A stretch of 64,000 nucleotides of DNA from Brevundimonas sp. (lineage in GTDB: Bacteria; Pseudomonadota; Alphaproteobacteria; Caulobacterales; Caulobacteraceae), in the NCBI RefSeq assembly GCF_016742135.1, contig NZ_JACVCG010000002.1:248001-312000 (forward strand). Direction: 5' to 3'. Made by a program: the position numbers and the translations under genes. The notes under the pieces were generated by a model, which saw nothing but the letters and a program-made list of their open reading frames with translations, did not search any database and was not told where the DNA came from. Positions 1-8,440 of the stretch are shown here, in pieces. Position 1 is the first letter of the stretch. The number at the start of each line of letters is the position of its first letter.

Positions 1-1125
1 GACACCTTCCGTTTGATCCTGCAGATGGCGGTCGTGCTGACCTTCGCGGGCCGCAAGCCCGTGGTGAAGGTGGGCCGTATCGCGGGTCAGTTCGCCAAGC
101 CGCGCTCGTCCTCGGTCGAGATGATCGATGGGCTCGAACTGCCCAGCTATCGCGGCGACATCATCAACGGCATGGGCTTTACCGCCGCAGAGCGGGTACC
201 CGACCCCCAGCGGCTGCTGAAGGCCTATCACCAGTCGGCCTCGACGCTGAACCTGCTGCGCGCCTTTGCCGGCGGCGGCTATGCCGACCTCTACAACATC
301 CATCGCTGGACGCTGGGGTTCGCCGCCGACAACTCCTATGGGGCCCGTTATCGTGAACTGGCCGACAAGATCGGCGAGGCCCTGGCCTTTATGGAGGCGG
401 TCGGGGTGACGCCGGAAACCCATCCGGACCTGTCCCGCGTCGAGGTCTTCACCAGCCACGAGGCCCTGCTGCTGAACCTTGAAAGCGCGCTGACGCGACT
501 GGACGGAGCCAGCGGCGAATGGTTCGACACCTCGGCCCATATGGTCTGGATCGGGGAGCGCACGCGCCAGCCTGACGGGGCCCATGTCGAGTTCGCGCGG
601 GGTATCAGGAATCCGATCGGCCTCAAGTGCGGCCCGACCATGGAGGCGGAGGATCTGCTGCGCCTGCTGGACATCCTGAACCCCGACAACATCCCCGGCC
701 GGATGACGCTGATCGGGCGGTTCGGGGCGGACAAGGTGGGCGAGCGCCTGCCCAGGCTGATGCGCGAGATCAAGGCTGCGGGCCGCCGGGTCGTCTGGTC
801 GATCGATCCCATGCATGGCAACACCCTCAAGGCCGGCAACGGGTACAAGACCCGGCCTTTCGAGCGCATCCTCAGCGAGGTCCGGACCTTCATCGATGTC
901 GCCGAAGCTGAGGGTGTGCACCCGGGCGGGGTGCATCTGGAAATGACGGGCCAGAACGTCACCGAATGCCTGGGCGGGGCCCAGATGCTGACCGAGGACG
1001 ATCTTTCCAGCCGCTATCACACCCATTGCGACCCGCGCCTGAACGCTGACCAGGCTCTGGAACTGGCCTTCCTGGTTGCGGAGCGACTGAAATCCGGGCG
1101 GCAGTCCCGCTCTGCAGCGGCCTGA
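1..1125 (+). CDS. Class II DAHP synthase, 5' end cut by window edge
   Basis: 3-Deoxy-7-phosphoheptulonate synthase of the plant-like class II type. It condenses phosphoenolpyruvate and erythrose 4-phosphate in the first step of the shikimate pathway in the cytoplasm. The reading frame is open from base 1 ([12 protein letters not shown]), so the true start lies upstream and only about the last 375 residues are here. Visible family features are the KCGPTM segment, the GRFG/R-x-VVWS-x-DPMHGN stretch, [12 protein letters not shown] and the C-terminal HTHCDPRLN. It sits 7 bases before a prephenate dehydratase gene, and a chorismate mutase gene follows, so this is an aromatic (phenylalanine-directed) cluster. 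Family assignment is secure; whether the upstream regulatory part is intact cannot be seen. Confidence 0.93.
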   Translation, partial: DTFRLILQMAVVLTFAGRKPVVKVGRIAGQFAKPRSSSVEMIDGLELPSYRGDIINGMGFTAAERVPDPQRLLKAYHQSASTLNLLRAFAGGGYADLYNIHRWTLGFAADNSYGARYRELADKIGEALAFMEAVGVTPETHPDLSRVEVFTSHEALLLNLESALTRLDGASGEWFDTSAHMVWIGERTRQPDGAHVEFARGIRNPIGLKCGPTMEAEDLLRLLDILNPDNIPGRMTLIGRFGADKVGERLPRLMREIKAAGRRVVWSIDPMHGNTLKAGNGYKTRPFERILSEVRTFIDVAEAEGVHPGGVHLEMTGQNVTECLGGAQMLTEDDLSSRYHTHCDPRLNADQALELAFLVAERLKSGRQSRSAAA

Positions 1126-1132
1126 GACCGCC

Positions 1133-1684
1133 ATGGCCCGGGGATGCGTCGCCTATCAGGGTGCGCCGGGCTCCTTCAGCCACGAGGCCTGCGCCGTGCT
1201 GCGCCCGTGGGATGAGGCAATCGGCCACGACACCTTTCAGGCCGCGATCCAGTCGGTCCACGAGGGGCGGTGCGACTGCGCCCTGATCCCGGTCGAGAAT
1301 TCCCGGATCGGCGACGTTCAGCCGGCAAGGCGGCTGGTCGAGGCGTCGGGGCTCGATGTTCTGGCCGAGGTCTGGCGACCGATCCGGCTGGCGCTGATGG
1401 GCCCGCCGGGCAGCCGCCTGTCTGATGTGCGGACGGTGGAAAGCCACCCGGCGGCCCTGGGCCAATGCGTGGGCACAATGGCAGCGCTGAACCTCAAGCC
1501 CGTCGAGGCTTATGACACAGCCGGGGCCGCCCGTGCGGTCGCCGAAGCGGAAGATCCGGCACGCGCGGCGCTTGCGCCCGCCGGCGCAGCCGAGATCTAC
1601 GGCCTGTCGATTCTGCGCAACGACATGCAGGATTCCGCCGATAACCGCACGCGGTTTGTCCTTCTGGGGCGAGAGGGCGCTTGA
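1133..1684 (+). CDS. pheA: Prephenate dehydratase lacking the ACT domain
   Basis: Converts prephenate to phenylpyruvate in phenylalanine synthesis. The 183-residue product contains the dehydratase motifs: YQGAPGSFSHEA at the N-terminus, IPVENSRIGDV near residues 52-62, SHPAALGQC, DTAGAARAV and the catalytic TRF triad near residue 173. It stops directly after this domain. Typical monofunctional enzymes are about 280 residues and carry a C-terminal ACT domain that binds phenylalanine; that domain is absent, and the 239 bases downstream do not continue it. No clear Shine-Dalgarno sequence precedes the ATG, which suggests coupling to the DAHP synthase 7 bases upstream. The enzyme may be insensitive to feedback, or it may be a second copy beside a full-length one elsewhere. 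Confidence 0.85.
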   Translation: MARGCVAYQGAPGSFSHEACAVLRPWDEAIGHDTFQAAIQSVHEGRCDCALIPVENSRIGDVQPARRLVEASGLDVLAEVWRPIRLALMGPPGSRLSDVRTVESHPAALGQCVGTMAALNLKPVEAYDTAGAARAVAEAEDPARAALAPAGAAEIYGLSILRNDMQDSADNRTRFVLLGREGA

Positions 1685-1923
1685 CGACGCATGATTTATG
1701 CGGGCATCAGCGATGCATGGCCTGCAAGCGTGCCCTGACTGCCGCTTTTGACGCCCGCGCTTTCGCGGCGTCGGCCCGCTATGCCTGTGGCGTCTATTTC
1801 TACGGCTTTCGATACGCCGGCTGAGGCGTCGGGACTGGCTTCCTGACCCCTCACCGGCGACCGCTCCGACCGGAGCGGCGGACTTCGGCCTCCCCCGATC
1901 CTCCCTTTTCGAAAGTTCTGAAG
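1685..1923. other. 239-base intergenic stretch with a strong hairpin
   Basis: This lies between the prephenate dehydratase and chorismate mutase genes and shows no convincing ORF. At about 1750-1772 an inverted repeat GACGC/GCGTC encloses CGCG-cttt-CGCG, a stable hairpin with one bulged C. No T-run follows it, so a simple intrinsic terminator is not supported. No leader peptide rich in Phe or Trp codons was found, so classical attenuation is not supported either. Confidence 0.4.
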
Positions 1924-2673
1924 ATGCCCCTGACCCTTGTGAAATCCCCCGAACCTCCGGCCGATGCCGAACAGATGACCCTGGCCGCCCTGCGCCACGA
2001 GATCGACGAGATCGATGCCCGGATGGTGGCCCTGTTCCAGAAGCGCCTGGCCCTGGCGGACCGTGTCGGCAAGGCCAAGGACGCCCCGACCGGCGGCTAT
2101 GTGAAGCTGCGCCCCGATCGGGAGCAGGCGGTGCTGGCCCATGTCCTCCAGAGCGCCCGACCCGACACCCGGGCAGCCGTCGAGGCCCTGTGGCGCGAGG
2201 TCGTCGGCCATGGTCTGGCGCGTCAGGGCCAGCTGTCGGTCCGCGTCTGGGCCCCGGTCGAGCCGGCGCGGGCGTTCGATGCGGCGCGCCTGCGGTTCGG
2301 TCGCGCCGCCGAACTGAAGACCGAGCGCGATCCGCAGGCCGCCCTGGCCTTTGCTGCAGAGGGCAGGGGGGTCGCCGTACTGGCCATCAATGCCGGTGAC
2401 CCGTGGTGGATGGGCCTGCGCCGCGAATGGGCGGCCCTCAGCGTCTTCGAGGGCTTCGGCAAGGACATCCCGACCTCGCTGGCCATCGGGCGGATCGATC
2501 CCTCGGCCCTGCCGCGCGGAGACCGGGTGCTGGTGACCGCCGGGGGTGACGCCGGTGACGGCTCGGGCGCGGGGCGTCGCGGACTGGACACCCACCACGG
2601 CTGGACCCTGGCGCTGACCTCGGCGTCCGTTGCTCCCGGCGGTCCGGAAGGCTGCGTCGGCGCGATAGGCTGA
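1924..2673 (+). CDS. Chorismate mutase (AroQ type) with C-terminal extension
   Basis: Rearranges chorismate to prephenate, the substrate of the dehydratase encoded just upstream. The AroQ helical domain covers about residues 18-100: LRHEIDEIDARMVALFQKR with the conserved Arg/Lys pattern, then VGKAK, and a later helix with LWREVVGHGL. The remaining 150 residues resemble neither a dehydratase nor an ACT domain. They contain predicted alpha/beta segments (GVAVLAINAGDPWW) and a Gly/Asp-rich loop. At 249 residues the protein is much longer than minimal AroQ mutases (about 90). The ATG at 1924 is chosen because an in-frame open region begins there. In enterobacteria the mutase and dehydratase are fused; here they are separate genes. 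Confidence 0.82.
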   Translation: MPLTLVKSPEPPADAEQMTLAALRHEIDEIDARMVALFQKRLALADRVGKAKDAPTGGYVKLRPDREQAVLAHVLQSARPDTRAAVEALWREVVGHGLARQGQLSVRVWAPVEPARAFDAARLRFGRAAELKTERDPQAALAFAAEGRGVAVLAINAGDPWWMGLRREWAALSVFEGFGKDIPTSLAIGRIDPSALPRGDRVLVTAGGDAGDGSGAGRRGLDTHHGWTLALTSASVAPGGPEGCVGAIG

Positions 2674-2748
2674 GCCGTCACGTTTGGTTGGTTTCCTCGG
2701 ACCTGCCGTCGTCGGATCATACCGGCCGAACCGAGGGGAGCTGACGAA

Positions 2749-3603
2749 ATGGTGAGATTTGTTGGACGACTGGCAGCCGTCATTGGCGGCTTGATCCTGG
2801 CAGCGCTTCCGGGATTGGCAGCAGCACAGGGGGGTGGGACGACGGTCGAAAGCGTCGTGCTGACGGCGTTCAATGTCTGCTGGGAGGGGGAAGACGGGGC
2901 CGACGTCTTTGCCCTCGCCCGACAGTCCGGGTTCAGCCAGATGCCGGGTGCCCGAACGGCCTATTTCTACCGGGATGTCAGCGGACGGGTCGTGACGCTT
3001 TCCGCCGACTACAGTCCCAACAGCCGCGGCCAGCCTGAACCGGCGTGCCGGATCACGGTGATGAAGCCGCAACTGGATACGCCGTGGACGCCGCAGTTCG
3101 CCATTCTGCCGAACATCGACGGCCTGATGGAGGTCCTCCTCGAGGGTGCCCAGAGTTTCACTCCGGCCTACCGGGTGATTGCCCTGCGGCAACCGCATCC
3201 GGTTCGCCGGGGGCGGACGCGCACCCTGCTCAAGGCCTATGACGGGTCGCGCGGTCGGATGATCTACATCGAGGAGGGCCGGGCGGCCTATGAGTTCCTG
3301 TATGTGAACGGGCACATCTCGGTCATCGACGATCCCTCGATCCCGGATTTCGGCACGGACCCGGCCGGCCGCGCCGCCAGTCAGGCCTTTGTCGATGATC
3401 GTTGGGCGATGGCCTTCTGCGAGCTGAATCCGCATGTCTGCGCCGAGCCCGAGCGTGTTCGCACGGCGGACTATGAGGTCTGGACCCTGCCCTTTTCCGG
3501 CATCGGATCCACGGGCGGCGGAAACCAGTCGGCGGCGCAGCGGTCTCGCGACGAGAGCTGGTGGCGGAACTATCACGAGACCGGGCGCGGTCGGTTCGAC
3601 TAG
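2749..3603 (+). CDS. Secreted protein of unknown function
   Basis: I do not recognise the family. The 284-residue product begins with a Sec signal peptide (hydrophobic core around residues 8-22, likely cleavage after AAA near residue 26), so it is exported to the periplasm or beyond. Several cysteines (NVCWEG, PACRIT, FCELNPHVCAE) could form disulphides. The C-terminus is polar and rich in Arg/Trp. GAGGGGAG lies about 8 bases before the ATG and supports this start. The gene is convergent with panC, and the two stop codons share the tetranucleotide CTAG at 3600-3603. Confidence 0.7.
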   Translation: MVRFVGRLAAVIGGLILAALPGLAAAQGGGTTVESVVLTAFNVCWEGEDGADVFALARQSGFSQMPGARTAYFYRDVSGRVVTLSADYSPNSRGQPEPACRITVMKPQLDTPWTPQFAILPNIDGLMEVLLEGAQSFTPAYRVIALRQPHPVRRGRTRTLLKAYDGSRGRMIYIEEGRAAYEFLYVNGHISVIDDPSIPDFGTDPAGRAASQAFVDDRWAMAFCELNPHVCAEPERVRTADYEVWTLPFSGIGSTGGGNQSAAQRSRDESWWRNYHETGRGRFD

Positions 3604-4460
3604 ACCGCCATATTGTCGATCAGGCGGGTGCGCCCCAGCCAGGCGGCGGCGAGAATACGCATGGCTCGGTCGCGGGCGGTCGCGAGCGGCTCGAGCGTGT
3701 CCGCGTCGCGCACGGCGACGTAGTCCACGCGGGCAAAGCCGTCGCTGAGCAGCGATGCAGCGGTCTCGTGCTCCACGATGTCGATCGGGTCCCCGTCGCG
3801 GATACGCGCGGCGGCGGCGGCCAGTCGCCCATTCAGACGACGGGCGATGTCGAGTTCGGCCTCGCTGAGGTAGGCATTGCGAGACGACAGGGCCAGGCCA
3901 TGCCCGTCCCGCTCGGTCGGCACGCCGACGATGCGCGTCGGGATGTCGAGATCCGCCGCCAGTCGGGCGATGACCCGCAGCTGCTGATAGTCCTTTTCGC
4001 CAAACAGGGCGACGTCGGCCTGGACCTGATTCAACAGTTTGGCGACGACGATGGCGACCCCGCCAAAGAAGTGCGGGCGGTGGTCGGTCTCCAGCCCGAG
4101 CGCCGGTCCATCCATGGCGATGCGGGTGGCAAACCCCTGTGGATACATGACCCTGGCGGTCGGAGCGTACAGCAGGTCGCAACCGGCCCCGGCCAGCAGC
4201 CCGGCGTCGCGCTCCAGCGTCCGCGGGTAGGTGTCGAGGTCCTCGTGCGCCGCGAACTGGGTCGGGTTGACGAAGACGCTGGCGACCACCCGACGTGCCT
4301 CCCTGCGCCCCTGCTCGACCAGCCGCAGATGGCCCGCGTGCAGGGCGCCCATGGTCGGGACGAAAGCCACCGTCTCGCCGGCTGCGCGCCAGCCGGCAAC
4401 GACGCGACGCAGGTCGGCGGGGGACGCGGCACGGAGCAGGGGCGGGGCGGCTGAGTCCAT
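3600..4460 (-). CDS. panC: Pantothenate synthetase
   Basis: Joins pantoate and beta-alanine with ATP to make pantothenate, the precursor of coenzyme A, in the cytoplasm. The nucleotidyltransferase signature is complete: PTMGALHAGHLRLV (HIGH-like), FVNPTQF, the FFGGVAIVVAKL substrate loop, FGEKDYQQL and LSSRNAYL (KMSKS-like). The frame is open to 4514, but the ATG at 4460 (MDSAAPPLL) gives 286 residues, close to the usual length. No strong Shine-Dalgarno sequence decides the start. It is divergent from the SPOR lipoprotein gene and convergent with the secreted-protein gene. Confidence 0.93.
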   Translation of the reverse strand: MDSAAPPLLRAASPADLRRVVAGWRAAGETVAFVPTMGALHAGHLRLVEQGRREARRVVASVFVNPTQFAAHEDLDTYPRTLERDAGLLAGAGCDLLYAPTARVMYPQGFATRIAMDGPALGLETDHRPHFFGGVAIVVAKLLNQVQADVALFGEKDYQQLRVIARLAADLDIPTRIVGVPTERDGHGLALSSRNAYLSEAELDIARRLNGRLAAAAARIRDGDPIDIVEHETAASLLSDGFARVDYVAVRDADTLEPLATARDRAMRILAAAWLGRTRLIDNMAV

Positions 4461-4537
4461 GGTTGAGACCGGATTTACCTTCTCGCTTAAGCCTACTTGT
4501 GCACGGGGCTGCAACAGAGGCTGGGTAGGGTGGCCTT

Positions 4538-5197
4538 ATGACGTCCGCAGAAGTCCTTCGTCCAGTGCAGAAGCACCGCGTCCTGCGAGCCCTAGCGGCA
4601 GGCCTGGCCCTCAGCCTGACTGGCTGTGGCTGGGTCGAGCATGATCCGCACCGGTTCGAGCAGATGGCCGAGCGGGTCGCCGCCATCCCGGTCACCCTCG
4701 ACCGGCCCGGCCAGTCCCGGCTGCAGACGCCGATGAAGACCCGCGACATGGGCCTGAGAGACGCCCGTGCCGACGCCGTCCGCGTCGAGGTCATGGATCC
4801 GCACGACCTGTGGGAAGCCCGGGACGGTGCCATGGAAGGCCTGATCCAGGCGGCGGCTCCGGTCATCGCAGAGGCCACCGTCGATACCGTCGGGAAGCGC
4901 GTCTCCGCCTCGGTGCCGCAGTTGCGCGCCCGTCCGGTTTCGACCCACAGGGATGCGGGCGAAGCCTCCCTGGTCCAGCTGGGCGCCTTTGGCAGTGAGG
5001 CTTCGGCCCGCACGGCCTGGGCCCGTATCCGCGCATCTGCCCCAGAGGCTCTTGCCGGTCTGACGCCGCGCTTCGAGCCTGTGACGGTCGACGGCCGGTC
5101 GTTGGTCCGGCTGAAGGTGGCTGTGCCGGCATCCGGTGCCGCCGCCGTCTGTGCCGCCGCGCGCATCCAGGACCCTTGGTGCCAAAGAGGCACGTGA
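4538..5197 (+). CDS. SPOR-domain lipoprotein
   Basis: A 219-residue putative lipoprotein. After a basic start and a hydrophobic stretch there is a lipobox (SLTGC, lipidated Cys about residue 30). The C-terminal 75 residues have a SPOR fold pattern: VQLGAFGSEASARTAWARI, then RSLVRLKV and an AAAVCAAARI end. SPOR domains bind denuded glycan strands at division sites, so a role in septal or polar cell-wall processes is inferred. This fits its position about 100 bases upstream of mipZ. The middle region is not recognisable. Confidence 0.8.
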   Translation: MTSAEVLRPVQKHRVLRALAAGLALSLTGCGWVEHDPHRFEQMAERVAAIPVTLDRPGQSRLQTPMKTRDMGLRDARADAVRVEVMDPHDLWEARDGAMEGLIQAAAPVIAEATVDTVGKRVSASVPQLRARPVSTHRDAGEASLVQLGAFGSEASARTAWARIRASAPEALAGLTPRFEPVTVDGRSLVRLKVAVPASGAAAVCAAARIQDPWCQRGT

Positions 5198-5302
5198 GGC
5201 CGGGAACCGCATCCGCCCGCCGATGAGCCGTTGACCCCGACGGGCCGGCCCCCGATTTTGCGCCCGGGCCCCGCATGAGTCGCGGGACAGGGCAGAGTGC
5301 GC

Positions 5303-6130
5303 ATGAACCAGCCGAAAGTCATTGTCGTCGGGAACGAGAAAGGGGGGGCCGGCAAGTCCACCCTGGCGATCCACATCGCCGTCGGCCTGCTGTACTCGGG
5401 GCGGAGCGTGGCCCTGCTGGACCTGGATCTGCGGCAGCGGTCGATGGCGCGCTTCTTCGACAACCGCAAGGCCTGGATGCTGGCCAACGGGCAGAAGTTG
5501 CCCCTGCCGGTCGAGCCCGATCTGGGGGAGGGCAAGGCGCTGGCCAGGGCCGGCGAAGAGGAACAGCTGGCCCGCTTCGAACAGGCCTTTGCCGAGGCCC
5601 GCCGCATGGCCGATGTGGTGCTGATCGACACGCCGGGCGGGGACACGGTCCTTTCGCGCCGAGCGCATGGCCTTGCCGACCAGATCGTCACGCCGATGAA
5701 CGACAGCTTCGTGGACTTTGACCTTCTGGGCCAGGTGGACCCGGTCAGCCTGGACCTGATCCGGCCGTCGATCTACTCCGAGAGCGTGTGGGAGGCGCGG
5801 AAGAACCGGGCGATCGCGGGCGGCACGCCCATCGACTGGATCGTGGTCACCAACCGCCTGGCGGTGGCGGCGGCGCGGAACCGCGAGCGCCTGTCCGACC
5901 GCATGAAGAAGCTGTCGAAGCGGATCGGCTTTCGCATCGGACCGGGTCTGCGGGACCGGGTCATCTACCGCGAGCTGTTCCCCTTCGGCCTGACGGTGGC
6001 CGACCTGTCGAACGAGATCCGGCCGGTGGCGGTGTCGCTGGCCCATGTCGCGGCGCGGCAGGAGATGCGCTCGCTGATGATGGCGCTGGGGCTGGAGGGG
6101 GCCGAGGCGGCCTTTGACGTGACGGAATGA
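5303..6130 (+). CDS. mipZ: MipZ, ParA-family division-site ATPase
   Basis: MipZ is an ATPase that forms bipolar gradients from ParB at the origins and inhibits FtsZ polymerisation, placing the division septum at midcell in Caulobacter relatives. The 275-residue product has the deviant Walker A KGGAGKST at residues 13-20, the switch motif LIDTPGGD, and DLDLRQRSMARF after strand 2. ATG 5303 is preferred over the GTG two codons earlier. The start of the following J-domain gene overlaps its stop (ATGA). This is not a ParA partition gene: no parB or parS is adjacent, and the sequence pattern is that of MipZ. Confidence 0.92.
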   Translation: MNQPKVIVVGNEKGGAGKSTLAIHIAVGLLYSGRSVALLDLDLRQRSMARFFDNRKAWMLANGQKLPLPVEPDLGEGKALARAGEEEQLARFEQAFAEARRMADVVLIDTPGGDTVLSRRAHGLADQIVTPMNDSFVDFDLLGQVDPVSLDLIRPSIYSESVWEARKNRAIAGGTPIDWIVVTNRLAVAAARNRERLSDRMKKLSKRIGFRIGPGLRDRVIYRELFPFGLTVADLSNEIRPVAVSLAHVAARQEMRSLMMALGLEGAEAAFDVTE

Positions 6131-6393
6131 TCCTGCTGGCGGTCCTGGCGGTGGGGGTGGCCTTCTGGGCCCTGGTCCTGCTGGGGCGGAGGGCCGATGC
6201 AACCCGGCGGCAGGGGGCCATGCCCGTCGAGCAGGCGCGGTCCCTGCTGGGTCTGGGACCGGACGCCACGGCCGCCGAGGTCAACGCCGCCTGGCGTCGG
6301 CTGATGGCGCGGGCGCACCCGGACCAGGGCGGGACCGAAGGGCTGGCGGCCCAGCTGAACGCCGCCCGCGAGACCCTGCTGAAGCGCCGCTAG
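6127..6393 (+). CDS. Membrane-anchored J-domain protein (Tim14/Pam18-like layout)
   Basis: An 88-residue protein made of one N-terminal transmembrane helix (about residues 2-20) and a short C-terminal J-domain with the HPD motif at residues 64-66 that stimulates Hsp70 ATPase. This order and size match the mitochondrial import motor subunit Tim14/Pam18 and its alphaproteobacterial relatives, described in Caulobacter as an inner-membrane protein (TimB). The inferred role is recruiting DnaK to the inner membrane. It overlaps mipZ by four bases (ATGA), so translation is probably coupled. Its TAG stop shares CTAG with the convergent FKBP gene. Confidence 0.82.
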   Translation: MILLAVLAVGVAFWALVLLGRRADATRRQGAMPVEQARSLLGLGPDATAAEVNAAWRRLMARAHPDQGGTEGLAAQLNAARETLLKRR

Positions 6394-6884
6394 AGAACCG
6401 CCAGCAGCTCGACGGTGAACAGCAGCACCGAGTTGGGCGGGATCTCGCCGCCGCCGACCCAACGGTCGCCGTAGGCGAGGTCGGCCGGTATGACGAACTC
6501 ATATGTCTCGCCCTCGCGCATCAGGGCCACGCCCTCGGTCCAGCCCCTGATGACGCGGTTGAGCGGGAACTCGGCCGGTTCGTTGCGGCTGTACGAGCTG
6601 TCGAACTCGCGCCCGTCGATGAAGGTGCCGCGGTAGTGGACGCGGACGGTGTCGGTGGCCGCAGGCTGGCGGCCGTCCGGGTTGGCGCGGCCGACGCGGC
6701 GGAACTGCAGCCCGCTGTCGGTGATGGTCCAGCCGCGCCGGTTGCCGTTCCAGTCCAGATAGGCGGCCTGCCCGGCCTCCCACCCCGCCTGGCTGGGGAC
6801 GACGTCAGGGGCGGGCGCGGCCGTGGCACAGGCGGTGAGGGCCAGGGCCGCGAGCGGGATCAGGGCGAGACGGTGAAGCTTCAT
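6390..6884 (-). CDS. FKBP-type peptidyl-prolyl isomerase lipoprotein
   Basis: A putative lipoprotein cis-trans prolyl isomerase acting on proteins in the envelope. The signal sequence ends in a lipobox (LALTAC, Cys about residue 19). The FKBP domain fills the C-terminal half: V-x-VHYRGTFIDGREFDSSY, then FPLNRVIRGWTEGVALMREGE, and the closing AYGDRWVGGGEIPPNSVLLFTVELL. These are the usual active-site and flap segments. It is convergent with the J-domain gene with a shared CTAG stop; the next gene on the same strand, the carboxypeptidase, ends 41 bases upstream at 6925. Confidence 0.9.
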   Translation of the reverse strand: MKLHRLALIPLAALALTACATAAPAPDVVPSQAGWEAGQAAYLDWNGNRRGWTITDSGLQFRRVGRANPDGRQPAATDTVRVHYRGTFIDGREFDSSYSRNEPAEFPLNRVIRGWTEGVALMREGETYEFVIPADLAYGDRWVGGGEIPPNSVLLFTVELLAVL

Positions 6885-6924
6885 GCGGTGACGCTATCAG
6901 CCCGGCGCGCCGACACAAGCGGCA

Positions 6925-8280
6925 TCAGTTGGGACGCACGACCATGCAGGTAACATTGCGCGTTGACAGGGTCTCGCAGGCCGCGCGGGCCTGTTCCTCG
7001 GTAAAGCCGGTGAAGCGCGAGCGGTACCAGCCGGAGGCCTCCTCGACCGACCGTCCGCTGCCCTGGAATGTCGAGCGGAAGCGGCGGTTGACCTCGGTCA
7101 GCCAGTCGTTGGCCACGGTGCGGTCGCGGAAGGCCCCGACCTGCACGGACCAGCCGCCCGCAGCGGGGGCGGGGGCGGGGCGGCGCGCGGGCGTGTCGCT
7201 GTTCAGGCGCGAGGTGGTGCTCGACGGCACGACGGCGGGGCCCGAGGTGAGGATGACCTCGGGGTCGCGGTCGCCCATGGCCTGGGCGAGGGCGGCCGGG
7301 GGCGAAGCGGTCTGCGACGACGGCGCATAGGGCTGGGGCGCGGCGGAGGCATAGACCACCGGCGGCGCGACCTCGGGGCCGATGCCATAGCCCTTTTGCT
7401 CGAAATAGAGCTGGGCGACCTCGATCCGCTCACCGCGCGCGCGCTTGGCGGCGATCTCGAAGCCGGTGTCCATCAACTCGGCGACATGGGCGTTGCGGGT
7501 GGCGCTGGACCGTCCGCCCAGCACGACGGTGATCAGGCGGCGGCCGTCGCGCACGGCCGAGGCGGCAAGGTTGTAGCCCGAGGCATTGATGTAGCCGGTC
7601 TTGATGCCGTCATAGCCCCCACCGGCGCTGAGCAGGCCGTTGGTGTTGCGATAGTCGCGGCCCTGATAGGTCCAGCTGGAGACACCGAAGAAGCGGTAGT
7701 ACTGCGGATAGTCGCGCATGACGGCGCGCGACAGGATGGTGATGTCGCGGGCGGTGGTGATCTGGCGGCTGTCGGGCAGGCCGTTGGCGTTGACGAAGCG
7801 GCTGTCGGACATGCCGAGCGCCTCGGCCTTGAGCGTCATCATGGCGGCGAAGCGGGCCTCGGACCCGGCGACGTGCTCGGCGAGAGCGGTGGCCATGTCA
7901 TTGGCCGAGCGCAGGGCCGTGGCCTGGATGGCGTCGGCGACGGTGATGGTCTGACCGGCGGCGAGGCCCAGTTTGGACGGCGGCTGGGAGGCGGCGCGCG
8001 GCGAGACCCGGATCACGTCGCTGAGCTGAATGCGGCCCTCGGTGATCGCCTCGAACACCAGATAGAGGGTCATGACCTTGGTGATGGAGGCCGGATAGCG
8101 GCGGCTGTCGGCGTGGCGCGCGAACATGACCTCACCCGTCTGGGCATCGACCACAATGGCGGCATAGCGCAGGTTCTCGCGACTTTCGGCGGCGGGCGTG
8201 AACGCGCCCGGCAAGGGGCCGACCGTCAGCAGCGACAGGGACAGGAGAAGAACGACCGTACGCCGGAAAAGAAGGGTCAT
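6925..8280 (-). CDS. D-alanyl-D-alanine carboxypeptidase with C-terminal SPOR domain
   Basis: A penicillin-binding protein of the low-molecular-mass class (S11) that trims the terminal D-Ala of peptidoglycan peptides in the periplasm. The catalytic motifs are present: SITK at residues 65-68, SAN at 125-127 and KTG at 227-229. A signal sequence occupies the first 30 residues. The C-terminus has a SPOR domain (WSVQVGAF onward), joined by a Pro/Ala-rich linker, which would direct the enzyme to septal peptidoglycan. The ATG at 8280 (MTLLFRR) is preferred over an upstream in-frame start at 8352 because the signal peptide then begins at the N-terminus. Length 451 residues. Confidence 0.92.
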   Translation of the reverse strand: MTLLFRRTVVLLLSLSLLTVGPLPGAFTPAAESRENLRYAAIVVDAQTGEVMFARHADSRRYPASITKVMTLYLVFEAITEGRIQLSDVIRVSPRAASQPPSKLGLAAGQTITVADAIQATALRSANDMATALAEHVAGSEARFAAMMTLKAEALGMSDSRFVNANGLPDSRQITTARDITILSRAVMRDYPQYYRFFGVSSWTYQGRDYRNTNGLLSAGGGYDGIKTGYINASGYNLAASAVRDGRRLITVVLGGRSSATRNAHVAELMDTGFEIAAKRARGERIEVAQLYFEQKGYGIGPEVAPPVVYASAAPQPYAPSSQTASPPAALAQAMGDRDPEVILTSGPAVVPSSTTSRLNSDTPARRPAPAPAAGGWSVQVGAFRDRTVANDWLTEVNRRFRSTFQGSGRSVEEASGWYRSRFTGFTEEQARAACETLSTRNVTCMVVRPN

Positions 8281-8440
8281 GGGCGGTTTCTGCCTTACTG
8301 GATCAAGACCTGCGGATACACGCGACCCTCCAACACGCCGGAAGGGCCGCACAGGCGGAACGAGCTTACCCTATCATGAAGATAGCGGGTTTCACGGGGG
8401 TTAAGACGCGGTCAACGACTTGTGATGGGGGCGGGGTGCG

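Noticed and set aside
1750..1772. Transcription attenuator before chorismate mutase
   Set aside because: A stable hairpin exists, but there is no T-run, leader peptide or competing arm.
1696..5691. A 1331-codon open frame on the reverse strand
   Set aside because: It runs antisense through chorismate mutase, the secreted protein and the SPOR lipoprotein and only shares part of its span with panC. Its composition is Arg/Pro-rich, as expected of GC-rich shadow frames.
5303..6130. ParA partition gene and a nearby replication origin
   Set aside because: The sequence is of the MipZ type, no parB is adjacent, and no DnaA-box cluster or AT-rich unwinding region is visible.
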